Positions 12,696 to 21,389 of a stretch of 22,578 nt of DNA are shown piece by piece (position 1 is the stretch's first letter; the number at the start of each line of letters is the position of its first letter). Both the position numbers and the translations under genes were made by a program. The notes below the pieces were generated by a model. That model was not told where the DNA came from. It saw nothing but the letters and a program-made list of their open reading frames with translations, and ran no database searches. This DNA is from a virus: IMG/VR virus record IMGVR_UViG_3300011114_001008, positions 1 to 22,578 of that record; one strand, given 5' to 3'.

Positions 12696-13472
12696 ATGAT
12701 TACTACACATCACAGAGACGACTTTGCATTAAACGGCGGTGGCTTTCACTGGTTTCATGGAGTGATTGAAGACGTCATGGATCCCTTGAAATTAGGAAGG
12801 GTCAGAGTTCGTTGCATTGGATATCATACGGACGATCGTGGCTTGCTCCCGACGTCTGGACTGCCCTGGGCGCTGTGCCTCCTTCCAAATACGTCGGCAT
12901 CTATGGCTGGAGTTGGACAGTCTGCAACTGGTTTGCAAGCCGGTTCTTGGGTAATCGGATTTTTTCGAGATGGTTTATCGGGTCAGGATCCAATCATTAT
13001 GGGATCGATTGCTTCGAAAACATATGCGAAGCCAGATAAAACCAAGGGATTCTCCGATCCTTCGGGCGCCAATCCGTCGAAAACGGGGCAAGATATTCCG
13101 ACCGAAGCGGCCATTGGAACTAAGACGGCTAAGGGTACACATAACACGAGTGTGAATCTAGATTACATTGCTCCGACATATCCATTGAATCAGGCATTCA
13201 AAACTCGATCTGGACATGTCATTGAATATGATGATAGTCCTGGAAAGGAGCGAATTTCTCTTCTCCATAAAGATGGTGGATTTATCGAATTGGCTCCGGG
13301 AGGTACAATCAACATCGTAGGGAATAAAATCAACATCTCGGGAAAGGTGGGAGTATACATTAAGGCGGGGGGTCAAGAGGTTAAAAGTTTTGAGTTAATG
13401 ATGACCACGGCTGTAGCGCCGCACGATGTCGGAGTTGTTAATTTCGCGCCGGCGAATTCCTCGTTCTCTTAG
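12696..13472 (+). CDS. 5: gp5-type baseplate spike protein lacking the lysozyme domain
   Basis: Residues 16-110 form a gp5/VgrG-like OB domain: FHGVIEDVMDPLKLGRVRVRC, then LPWALCLLPNTSAS and GSWVIGFFRDGLSGQDPIIMG. After a linker, residues 168-215 (RSGHVIEYDDSPGKERISLL, then INIVGNKINISGKVGVYI) look like the start of a triple-stranded beta-helix spike. T4 gp5 has 575 aa with a T4-lysozyme domain between these parts. Here the whole protein is 258 aa, and no lysozyme Glu/Asp motif or extra 170 residues is present. Wall digestion, if needed, must come from another protein. It starts one base after the hub gene. Confidence 0.87.
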   Translation: MITTHHRDDFALNGGGFHWFHGVIEDVMDPLKLGRVRVRCIGYHTDDRGLLPTSGLPWALCLLPNTSASMAGVGQSATGLQAGSWVIGFFRDGLSGQDPIIMGSIASKTYAKPDKTKGFSDPSGANPSKTGQDIPTEAAIGTKTAKGTHNTSVNLDYIAPTYPLNQAFKTRSGHVIEYDDSPGKERISLLHKDGGFIELAPGGTINIVGNKINISGKVGVYIKAGGQEVKSFELMMTTAVAPHDVGVVNFAPANSSFS

Positions 13473-13482
13473 TAAACATAGC

Positions 13483-13490
13483 TATAAATA
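13483..13490 (+). promoter_or_regulatory. T4-type late promoter TATAAATA before gp25
   Basis: An exact late box lies in the 28-bp gap after the spike gene and ends ten bases before the gp25 ATG. With T4 geometry the leader would be only about five nucleotides. Confidence 0.78.
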
Positions 13491-13500
13491 AAACAACTAT

Positions 13501-14067
13501 ATGGCTAGCCAAAGTCTCTTTATTGCGCCGACGCTACCTACTGAAGATGAAGAAAATATACCGGTACTGGCGTCGGTGCCGGTGCCGGTAGCAACGCCGC
13601 TGGTCCTGTATAAAACCGTGGTTGTGCCAGTCGCAGAAGCGGCTCGCGGCGCCGCGACTATTCAACCATCGCTCTTTGGCCCTAGAGAAACCTATTCAGA
13701 TCTAGATCTTCGAGATCCATTCATCTCTCCATATTCCCGAGACGTAATGCCAGTCAAAGATATGATGGCTGTTAAAAATTCCGTGAGGAACTTAGTTCTG
13801 ACTAACTTCTACGAGACACCATTCGATCCATTTCGCGGATCTGATGTGCGCGGCTTTCTATTTGAGAATGCCAATGCATATACTGCATTGACGATAGAAA
13901 AGGAGATCGGACGAGTGCTCATTCAATATGAGCCTCGAGTCAATGTGACATCTATAGATGTGATCGATCGATCTGACGTCAATGCATATGAAGTCACAAT
14001 CAATTTTAATATCATCGTCCTAAATAAAGAATCGTCGGTCAATTTCTTCCTCGAGAGGCTTAGATAA
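13501..14067 (+). CDS. 25: gp25-like baseplate wedge protein with N-terminal extension
   Basis: gp25 is the conserved wedge-core subunit of contractile injection systems. The family domain is residues 75-188: DPFISPYSRDVMPVKDMMAV, VRNLVLTNFYETPFDPFRGS (the typical ...NLLLT..GER.F.P..G pattern), VRGFLFENANAYTALTIEKEI, and a closing YEVTINFNIIV. T4 gp25 has 132 aa. Here residues 1-65 add a Pro/Val/Ala-rich low-complexity segment encoded by locally GC-rich DNA (13560-13665). That extension has no counterpart in T4. It is followed three bases later by gp6, as expected, since gp25 and gp6 interact. Confidence 0.9.
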   Translation: MASQSLFIAPTLPTEDEENIPVLASVPVPVATPLVLYKTVVVPVAEAARGAATIQPSLFGPRETYSDLDLRDPFISPYSRDVMPVKDMMAVKNSVRNLVLTNFYETPFDPFRGSDVRGFLFENANAYTALTIEKEIGRVLIQYEPRVNVTSIDVIDRSDVNAYEVTINFNIIVLNKESSVNFFLERLR

Positions 14068-14070
14068 TTT

Positions 14071-16608
14071 ATGGCACAACCGGTTTTAAACGCAACAGAA
14101 CTCGATTTCGATCAGATTAAAAGTAATCTAAAGGCGTATTTCCTACGTCAAGAATCTCCAATTAAAGATTGGAATTACGATGGCTCTGGTCTTAACATGC
14201 TTCTAGATGTATTGGCTTACAATACGCATTACAATGCTGTCTTGGCCCATTTAAACTTGAATGAGAGTTTCATCGATACGGCACAGCTTCGCTCTTCGGT
14301 AATCTCTCTGGCTAAGTTGCTTGGATATGTTCCAAGATCAATCGGCGCGGCAAGTGTAAATGTTACAGCTACATTTACAACGTCCGGAACTATAGGCTCT
14401 ACTGATACTCTGATTATTCCAGCTGGTGCTAAGTTCAATGGAACATCTCCGGCCGGATCTTTTACATTCATTACTCCATATAGCACAACTGTAAATGTGA
14501 CAAGTGGAAGTAATAGCTTCGCTGCCAATCTTTCTTTGATTCAAGGTGTGTTTCGTTCTCAGACATATCAGGTCGATAATGCTTTGGCCAATCAGCGTTT
14601 TACGATTGATGATGATTCGGCAGATATATCCACTCTGAAAGTAAGCGTATTTCCAAATCAAAATACCACAAATCCCATTCCTTATTTTCCTATTTCGACT
14701 TACATTGGAAATAGTGGAAAGGATGATATCTCCAATGTGAGTGGCATTTCTCAAATCTACTATCTTTCACTTAATTCGAGTGGCAAATATGATGTTACCT
14801 TTGGCGATGGTGTACTTGGTCAGCCGCTGAATAATCTTAGCGTTGTTCAACTCACATATCTTTCAACACTAGGTCCTGTGGCAAATAACGTTTCGCAGTT
14901 TACCTATGCCGATGAAACGCTAGAAGCGAGTAATGGCGAGCCAATAACAGATACCACTATAGCAGCTTTGACATATTCCACCGGCGGATCTGATCAGGAA
15001 TCAACCGAATCGATTCGCATCAATGCTCCGCCATCTATGATTGCACAAAATCGAGCCGTCACGGCCCTCGATTATATTGCTATCCTTCAAAAGCAAAATC
15101 CTGAAATTATTACCTCGAGCGTGTGGGGTGGAGAAGATGAGGTCACATATGATCCGATTAACGCCGCGCGATTTGCCGGAAAGGTTTTTATCTCATATGT
15201 GACCAAAGAAGGTCAGCCTCTCAATTCGATCGACGTCATCGCACGTCTGATACCATTTAAAGTAATGTCGGTGACTCCGATATACTATGCTCCAGACGTC
15301 GTCAATATCGTTTTAAAGATCGATGCCAAATTTAATCCTAATCAAACTACAGTAGGTTCGACAGACCTGGCAATCGTGATTGGAAAGATCGTTGATGCAT
15401 ATAAGAGTAATTCGGTTAAACGTTTTACAGATGTATTTCGTCACTCGAATCTCCTGCGTCAGATCGATACCTCCGATCCTTCTATCTTGAATTCGGACAT
15501 GCAGGTTTCTTTCTATAAAAATTATTTTCTCAATAAGCTAACAGGGGCAGGCGATGTTAGCTTATATGGCACTCAAGCTCTTCCAAATGGATTGGTGACT
15601 ACATTTGGAAATGCCTTATATGGTACCATGAATCAAACCACTCCCATGCTGACGTCATCGGGATTTGCCCTTTCATCCGTATTGAACTCACCGCAGACTG
15701 AAATTAAAGTGTTTGGAACATTTTCAACCAATTCCACTACAGTCTATCTTTCGTCTAGCCCGGGTACATCTACTTCGGCGCCGAATAATATTACGAACCC
15801 ATACTTAGTTGTCGGATCTGCGGTGATCACAGGTACCAATTCGGGTGGATTTTCTACAAGCCGCGCGGCTATAATTTCGTCAATCAACAACCTGGGGAGC
15901 TATTCAATTCTGACATTGAATACCGTATCAACCGTTACATCCTCTTTATTCGCTGCAGGAGGTTCTACGCTAACCATCACTCCGCCTGGAGGCACCTTCT
16001 ATCTTAAAGATGGACCCGATCCTGAATCGACTACCACTCGAAAGTTGTTCATGTCGACCTACTCGACCAACATAATTGCCTCGGATCCAAAATATGTTTC
16101 TACTGGATCGGATATTCACATTGGCACAGTATATCCACTGACTGGAAAGGTTGAATTGTATACGTATATCACCGGACAGGTTAGCAGTCAACCCATCCCT
16201 GGATATACTCTCGTTGATACAAACTCGGGCGCGCCGGCCGGAATGGCCGATAAAAACTGGTTAACCAATCAATTTACGTCATGTTCTCTGGCTATCGTTG
16301 CAGGTAGTGGTGTTGGACTATCGGCCGTGATTACGACAAATTCTGCCGATCAACTGAATTGGGCTAGCCCGTCCATTCTCTTGGATGCCACGTCGCGCTA
16401 CACTATTATTCGCTCTGTCATCGACACTAGCAATACTAGCTCAAATATACAAATTTATTCGCGCCCGGCTTCAAATGATGTGGCTCCGAGTCGACATCAG
16501 ATTCTATCCATTTCAAGTGCCGTTATTACGGCAACTGCAGATACTTTTGCTCAGTCTGGTGTCCTTGGTGCAAAAGCATATACAACCTTCTCTCGAGATC
16601 CTCAATAA
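14071..16608 (+). CDS. 6: gp6-like baseplate wedge protein
   Basis: gp6 dimers form the inner ring of the baseplate. The first 110 residues carry the strongest family signature: LDFDQIKSNLKAYFLRQ, WNYDGSGLNMLLDVLAYNTH, YNAVLAHLNLNESFIDTA, LRSSVISLAKLLGYVPRS. Residues 250-430 hold YYLSLNSSGKYDVTFGDGVLG, NRAVTALDYIAILQKQNPEI and VFISYVTKEGQPL, also typical of gp6/J-like wedge proteins. At 845 aa it exceeds T4 gp6 (660). The extra part lies mainly after residue 530 and is Ser/Thr-rich and beta-like, possibly a surface domain. The TAA is two bases before the next ATG. Confidence 0.94.
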   Translation: MAQPVLNATELDFDQIKSNLKAYFLRQESPIKDWNYDGSGLNMLLDVLAYNTHYNAVLAHLNLNESFIDTAQLRSSVISLAKLLGYVPRSIGAASVNVTATFTTSGTIGSTDTLIIPAGAKFNGTSPAGSFTFITPYSTTVNVTSGSNSFAANLSLIQGVFRSQTYQVDNALANQRFTIDDDSADISTLKVSVFPNQNTTNPIPYFPISTYIGNSGKDDISNVSGISQIYYLSLNSSGKYDVTFGDGVLGQPLNNLSVVQLTYLSTLGPVANNVSQFTYADETLEASNGEPITDTTIAALTYSTGGSDQESTESIRINAPPSMIAQNRAVTALDYIAILQKQNPEIITSSVWGGEDEVTYDPINAARFAGKVFISYVTKEGQPLNSIDVIARLIPFKVMSVTPIYYAPDVVNIVLKIDAKFNPNQTTVGSTDLAIVIGKIVDAYKSNSVKRFTDVFRHSNLLRQIDTSDPSILNSDMQVSFYKNYFLNKLTGAGDVSLYGTQALPNGLVTTFGNALYGTMNQTTPMLTSSGFALSSVLNSPQTEIKVFGTFSTNSTTVYLSSSPGTSTSAPNNITNPYLVVGSAVITGTNSGGFSTSRAAIISSINNLGSYSILTLNTVSTVTSSLFAAGGSTLTITPPGGTFYLKDGPDPESTTTRKLFMSTYSTNIIASDPKYVSTGSDIHIGTVYPLTGKVELYTYITGQVSSQPIPGYTLVDTNSGAPAGMADKNWLTNQFTSCSLAIVAGSGVGLSAVITTNSADQLNWASPSILLDATSRYTIIRSVIDTSNTSSNIQIYSRPASNDVAPSRHQILSISSAVITATADTFAQSGVLGAKAYTTFSRDPQ

Positions 16609-16610
16609 AA

Positions 16611-18656
16611 ATGATATCTACGATCGGAATCAATGAACAGCAACCGCGCAATCTAGAAATTTCTAGATCGGCGGAATTGCTTCCAGAGCAAATACGTGTA
16701 ACGGCTACGAACTTTCTCCAGCTTCTCGAAGAGTACTACAGGTTCATGAATCTGAATGAGATTGCAACTGTTGCAACCTCAGTGCCAAATTCTTCGAAGT
16801 TGAGTGGAAAATCGGGTTCGGGCCCATCGAATGTCATTCATTCAATTCTCACTCAACTCGATCCAGATCTGGTTGATGAGGATTATCTTACACATATTGT
16901 ATCGGCAATTGCGCCATATGTTCCATTGCCATCATACATGTCGACAACTTCGACCGTGACGGTCAATCCTCCTGCACTATACAAGTATCATACGACAGAA
17001 GAATTGGCATTTCTCAGAGCTCAGCTATATCGAAAGATCATTAAATACTTCTATAGCACACGAGGTTCTCGTAATTCCGTAGAGACTTTCTTTCGAATAT
17101 TCTACAATGCTGGGGCATCGATCATCGATAACAACGATTATCCGAGCACGATTCAATACTACGTTAAGGACTGGCTTACTACTTCGGGAATGCCGATTGC
17201 CATGACAACAGTCAGTGGTGGTTCATTGGTCTATGGACAAACACCAATGGAGGCTTGGACTCCATTCACATATGTTATTTCGACAGCTGTTATAGGTGGA
17301 GCCAGTACTTTCGGCGTGCCATATCAAACCATGGTTCATCCGATCGGATTTAAATATCACTTTCAACCGGCGGGTGGAGAAGGTGAGAATAAGCTAGCCG
17401 ATAGTCGAATGGTACATGCTCGAGAAGATTATCAAAAAGCTCTATGGTGTCTGGATTCAACGACATTGGCCGAATATGTCGACTATAAGGTCGGAGATGC
17501 ATCGAATCCTTACGTTGTCGACAATCGAAATATATTAGGTTATACCTATGCCGATTGGTCGAACATCGGATCTAAAACTCGATTTAATCTGTCCAATATG
17601 GTTGGATTGTCGGGCTACGATTATCTAACAACGCCGATCACAACTACCTATTTCAACAACATATCTTTTGGAAACGATATACGAAATATAACATCTTCTT
17701 CGGCAATTCCATATTATACAACAATCGTAAGTAGGAATATCGTCAATTTTTCAGTAAGTGCAGTTACTATATCGAACGCCTCGACGCAATTCGATTTATT
17801 CAACAATCCAGCTATCTTTCCTGGATTGTTCGTAAGCGCTTCGGGTATTCCATTGAATACCTACGTTACTTCAATCTCTACTAGCACCGTTTCGGCGATC
17901 TTAATCAAAAATGATTATACACTGAATACGGATACTGATTCAGACCGGCCGGCTAGGCCTTACTGGAATTCCACGTATGCAGATCTTACTAATCTTATTA
18001 CATTTCGTCAGCCTCATTCTGGCATTTCGCCTGGCATGCTTGTAACTGGCGGAGGTATAGCCAATGGAACGACAGTTACTGCAATAGTCGTATCGACTTC
18101 AATATCCGTCATTGGATCCGTAGGGACGCAGGCTACGTCTGGCAAGAAGGGTGACGGGGTCGGCGCTACCCCCGAAATTATCGAATTTAAATACTTTCCT
18201 ACGGAACATAGTAAGATTATTCCAGGATTGTATATCAGTAATGCTTTTATTCCAGTCGGAACCTATGTGACAAAGATTACATTGCTTCAACCGAAAGAAT
18301 CAGTATGTTCGCCGTACACCTGGTGGGGTTCAAAAGTATGCAAAATTAAAAATGGGGTAGTAATGATGCGAATTGAGACGTCGACGCCGGGGGGCATGTC
18401 TTTTAGCTGGCCTGCGAATTACAACGAGAAGGTCACTTTCTCAAAATTCATTGTAGCAATTTCATCGGCTGCTACCGCTACGATATCATCGGATGTTAAA
18501 TTTTACGATTCGAATTCGAAAACGGTTCATCTATCTGCAGCTGCAACATCAACCACTTCAACTGCATCTGTAACATTCTACGGTGGAGTTATCAATCTCA
18601 CTTCCACATCGACTAACTTAACAGCTTTGACTGATAGAATAGAGATTGACGCATAG
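16611..18656 (+). CDS. Baseplate wedge protein in the gp7 position
   Basis: This 681-aa protein lies between gp6 and gp8, where T4 has gp7 (1032 aa). The N-terminal region is helical (LLPEQIRVTATNFLQLLEEY at 23-42). A conserved block follows around residues 137-180 (AQLYRKIIKYFYSTRGSRNS, VETFFRIFYNAGASI). I recall this block in wedge or virion proteins of marine T4-like phages. The rest is beta-rich, with repeated TSTSVSAI/GTTVTAIVVSTS-type strands around 390-500 and a Ser/Thr-rich C-terminus. I see no direct T4 gp7 similarity, so the gp7 label rests on synteny. Its job would be in the wedge arm carrying gp8 and the fibres. Confidence 0.65.
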   Translation: MISTIGINEQQPRNLEISRSAELLPEQIRVTATNFLQLLEEYYRFMNLNEIATVATSVPNSSKLSGKSGSGPSNVIHSILTQLDPDLVDEDYLTHIVSAIAPYVPLPSYMSTTSTVTVNPPALYKYHTTEELAFLRAQLYRKIIKYFYSTRGSRNSVETFFRIFYNAGASIIDNNDYPSTIQYYVKDWLTTSGMPIAMTTVSGGSLVYGQTPMEAWTPFTYVISTAVIGGASTFGVPYQTMVHPIGFKYHFQPAGGEGENKLADSRMVHAREDYQKALWCLDSTTLAEYVDYKVGDASNPYVVDNRNILGYTYADWSNIGSKTRFNLSNMVGLSGYDYLTTPITTTYFNNISFGNDIRNITSSSAIPYYTTIVSRNIVNFSVSAVTISNASTQFDLFNNPAIFPGLFVSASGIPLNTYVTSISTSTVSAILIKNDYTLNTDTDSDRPARPYWNSTYADLTNLITFRQPHSGISPGMLVTGGGIANGTTVTAIVVSTSISVIGSVGTQATSGKKGDGVGATPEIIEFKYFPTEHSKIIPGLYISNAFIPVGTYVTKITLLQPKESVCSPYTWWGSKVCKIKNGVVMMRIETSTPGGMSFSWPANYNEKVTFSKFIVAISSAATATISSDVKFYDSNSKTVHLSAAATSTTSTASVTFYGGVINLTSTSTNLTALTDRIEIDA

Positions 18657-18664
18657 TAGATCTA

Positions 18665-18672
18665 TATAAATA
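18665..18672 (+). promoter_or_regulatory. T4-type late promoter TATAAATA before gp8
   Basis: An exact late box lies in the 26-bp gap after the gp7-position gene, ending ten bases before the gp8 ATG. The spacing is identical to the gp25 promoter. Confidence 0.75.
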
Positions 18673-18682
18673 AATATTCAAT

Positions 18683-20518
18683 ATGTCAGCTATTATTACT
18701 CATCAATTTCGAAAGAACAATATTCAGAATGTGTTCAACGAAATGTGTTTTCCCGCTGTCACACTAGTAGGGTGCGAAAGCAACATGGGCGGCGGACCTT
18801 TCGTTACCATCACTCCTAACGCTTCCAGCAATCACATTTCTCTTCTTTCTAAACTTGAAGTTGGAATGTCAGTCACGGCGCCTTTCGCCGTCAATACTCT
18901 CACCAACTCTAGCACAACAATTGTTACGTCAATTTCACCGACGACATTTACAATTTCGCCTGGCGCGCCCGCCGCCATCTCCGGCGGCGGCGGCGCGACG
19001 CTCCACTTCCATTCCCAATATTACATTGGCATTGGTAAATCTGATTCATATAGTGGAGAGCTAGATGGCTTAGATGTGAGTCCTGGATCTCCTGTTGCGG
19101 CTCCTCGAACAGATGTTGATGTAAAAAACAATCTGATTGCACTTCAGAGAGTATCTGTCGCACGTAATACAGGATCATCGGCCAGTTATGCCATCTATGG
19201 AAATGCTGGTTACGTACTCCCTCGCTTTAATTGGATTTCTGGATCGTACATTAAAGCATATGATTCGACAGATCCAAGCTGCCTATATCCTTCTACGGTG
19301 AATACGCTATCGGGCATCGTTACGGCCTATCCATGCTACACGGTCCATAATTCTGGATCTGGAGCGAGGTTGTATATCTGCGCGCAATCTGGAATGGATG
19401 CATCGACGTCGAAAGCCGTTTCGGATCCGCCAAATAATTCGGCTACAGTATTAGGCCTGGTCGGAACTAGTTCGACGTGTGGATATCGATGGGTGTACGT
19501 TGGAAATTTGGATCTGGACACGGCCGGAACATTGGCTTCTAAAAATCTTACAACGGCATCTGGAAATACTTCATCGACTCTAGATTCAAACCAATTTTTT
19601 AAGATATATCGAAGAGCTACCACCACTGGTACGTCGTCGGCAAATACATCATCGACATTTACAAATTCCGAAGGGGGAATTTATTCATGCCGCGTAGTTG
19701 GTGGAGGACTCGGCTATACAACAACATCTACATTCGTAGTTGACGGAGATGGCTCTGGCGCAGCTGGAACTGTAACTAGCACGAGTAGTCAAGGTGCGAT
19801 TCTCAGTGTAACGATGACTGCGGCCGGATCGTCATATACTACTGGTGTCGTACGTTTCACGTCGGGACAGGGAACTTCGCCGGCCACTATCCTTCCACGA
19901 ATTGCTCCGCGCAATGGATTTGGATATGATTTGACGGACAATCTTCCATGCTGGTATGCTGGATTCTACGGTAAATTCGATTATGATTCCACCTATCCAG
20001 GAACTATGGATGTTCCTGCTCAGGATCAGATTCGTCAGATTAGCCTGATTAGAAATCCCGTAGTCTTTACATCATCGTCGGGTTCGGCGATTACATTTCG
20101 ATGCTTGAAATCCTTGACCATATCAACGGGGTCGGGAGAAGGACTTCCAGCGGTTGGAGATGTCATTGAGCTCACTTCCACTTCGGCGGCCGGTTATCGT
20201 GCACGTGGATGGATCGATCACGTTAATGCTTCGGCAAATACAGCTGTCGTATATTACCATCAGAATTCCTCTAGATTTGGTTCGAATGGAGAGTCGATTA
20301 CACCTATTCCATTTTCTACTGGATCTGGATATGCAATCTGGCCGAAATCGACGTTTTACGCTGCACCGACAACTTACTCCAATCTGTCTATAACGGCAGT
20401 GACAGCATCGGAAGAATACGTGGGTGGAACAGGTCAAGTCATCTACGTGCAAAATCGAATTCCAATGACTCAGTATCCAGGTCAGAGCGAAGCATTGACA
20501 ATCATAACACAATTTTAA
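18683..20518 (+). CDS. 8: gp8-like baseplate wedge protein, enlarged
   Basis: gp8 dimers lie in the outer wedge. T4 gp8 begins with VTSKFRTEKMLNFYNSIG followed by FITFGRSEPW. Here ITHQFRKNNIQNVFNEM (residues 5-21) and YYIGIGKSDSYSGELDGLD (about 113-131) match the same order, followed by DVKNNLIALQRVS. The C-terminus TGQVIYVQNRIPMTQYPGQS resembles gp8's final IxYIENRxP pattern. It has 611 aa against 334 in T4. Between the first two blocks there is a roughly 80-residue beta insertion that includes a GC-rich Ala/Gly stretch (DNA 18960-19000). A second Ser/Thr/Gly-rich insertion lies around residues 300-410. The insertions could be exposed decoration domains. Confidence 0.83.
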   Translation: MSAIITHQFRKNNIQNVFNEMCFPAVTLVGCESNMGGGPFVTITPNASSNHISLLSKLEVGMSVTAPFAVNTLTNSSTTIVTSISPTTFTISPGAPAAISGGGGATLHFHSQYYIGIGKSDSYSGELDGLDVSPGSPVAAPRTDVDVKNNLIALQRVSVARNTGSSASYAIYGNAGYVLPRFNWISGSYIKAYDSTDPSCLYPSTVNTLSGIVTAYPCYTVHNSGSGARLYICAQSGMDASTSKAVSDPPNNSATVLGLVGTSSTCGYRWVYVGNLDLDTAGTLASKNLTTASGNTSSTLDSNQFFKIYRRATTTGTSSANTSSTFTNSEGGIYSCRVVGGGLGYTTTSTFVVDGDGSGAAGTVTSTSSQGAILSVTMTAAGSSYTTGVVRFTSGQGTSPATILPRIAPRNGFGYDLTDNLPCWYAGFYGKFDYDSTYPGTMDVPAQDQIRQISLIRNPVVFTSSSGSAITFRCLKSLTISTGSGEGLPAVGDVIELTSTSAAGYRARGWIDHVNASANTAVVYYHQNSSRFGSNGESITPIPFSTGSGYAIWPKSTFYAAPTTYSNLSITAVTASEEYVGGTGQVIYVQNRIPMTQYPGQSEALTIITQF

Positions 20519-20521
20519 TCT

Positions 20522-20656
20522 ATGCCACTCATTACATCAAAGCCAAGCATTCCGGTATTGCAATCGGATACATTCGAAATTCAGAGACAGAAGATCAATA
20601 ATCTGGCTACGGATCTCAATACTAGACTAGACTCGGCGGCGAGGACTGGCATTTGA
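20522..20656 (+). CDS. N-terminal part of the gp9-position protein, ends at in-frame TGA
   Basis: A 44-codon frame starts three bases after gp8 and ends in TGA (20654-20656). It reads MPLITSKPSIPVL then QSDTFEIQRQKINNLATDLN and RLDSAARTGI. T4 gp9 also has a KIN...N segment near its N-terminus before the body of the protein. The same frame continues open past the TGA directly into the 210-aa ORF. The 32 intervening codons also look coding (YIKSIKFNFSVGGETHAENL). It is therefore best seen as the start of one gene interrupted by a nonsense codon or read through. Confidence 0.6.
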   Translation: MPLITSKPSIPVLQSDTFEIQRQKINNLATDLNTRLDSAARTGI

Positions 20657-21385
20657 TATGCGTACATTAAATCCATTAAATTCAATTTCAGCGTTGGAGG
20701 TGAAACTCACGCCGAAAACCTTCGAACACAAGCAACTGACAATGACAGTTATATGTACAATCGTTTTGGTCCTTTGGACTCCCATCTCGAGACCTATCTC
20801 CGCGGCTACCATCCAGATTACGCAATGATTCCGGGTTACTTTTTTGCAGTAAATGCCGTAAGTCCTGCGCAATATTCGCTCGAATATAACGCGACGGAGA
20901 ATTATTATCTCCAAAGCTCCAGTGGAAATTCGATCGGGAATCGTGCGATTATTAGTAAAAACGAAAAACTAATTATTGAACCTGCTCAAATTGCTACTTT
21001 CTTTTTCGCAGGCGGCACATCGCATGATAACTGGCACATAGGTGGTGCATACCTTGAGAGTCGAAATCAGGTTATCGAGGATGTTCCGTTGAACGACGAT
21101 AAATTTATTGTTCAATTTGCCTTGATAGATGGTCGGATAGCAACTCATACCTATTCGTACAAAGCAGGTAAGAGAGAGATCGACCGAGGCGGTAATGTTG
21201 GATGGAGTGGAAAGATAATTCTAGTTATTAACGCCGCGCGGGCCGCTAGCGGAAAACATGCGGTTCGGTTGTTACAAAGGAAATTGGTCGAGACTGTCGG
21301 CCGGCCGGCAGTAACATATTACGCCGCGGATTACGATAATCCTCTAGAGCTTTTAGAAGACAACTTCACGATAACCTATAGTTAA
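20657..21385 (+). CDS. C-terminal part of the gp9-position baseplate protein (tail-fibre socket candidate)
   Basis: The frame is open from 20657 to 21385. The first ATG is at 20753 (210 aa), but 32 sensible codons precede it with no ATG, GTG or TTG. The protein is beta-rich and has no membrane segment. DVPLNDDKFIVQFALIDGRIA, about two thirds of the way along, resembles DIPLFHRTEYNMAKLLVTCQ-VDGRKI of T4 gp9, the trimeric socket for long tail fibres. Position after gp8 supports gp9, but similarity is weak. Together with 20522-20656, the full-length product would be about 287 codons, almost exactly T4 gp9's 288. Four bases separate it from the next gene. Confidence 0.55.
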   Translation, partial: YAYIKSIKFNFSVGGETHAENLRTQATDNDSYMYNRFGPLDSHLETYLRGYHPDYAMIPGYFFAVNAVSPAQYSLEYNATENYYLQSSSGNSIGNRAIISKNEKLIIEPAQIATFFFAGGTSHDNWHIGGAYLESRNQVIEDVPLNDDKFIVQFALIDGRIATHTYSYKAGKREIDRGGNVGWSGKIILVINAARAASGKHAVRLLQRKLVETVGRPAVTYYAADYDNPLELLEDNFTITYS

Positions 21386-21389
21386 TCCT

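Noticed and set aside
20654-20656. Genome-wide recoding of TGA
   Set aside because: Several genes end cleanly at TGA with the next gene starting at once (12692-12694, 10177-10179, 1511-1513, 21891-21893). Reading through them gives no sensible protein.
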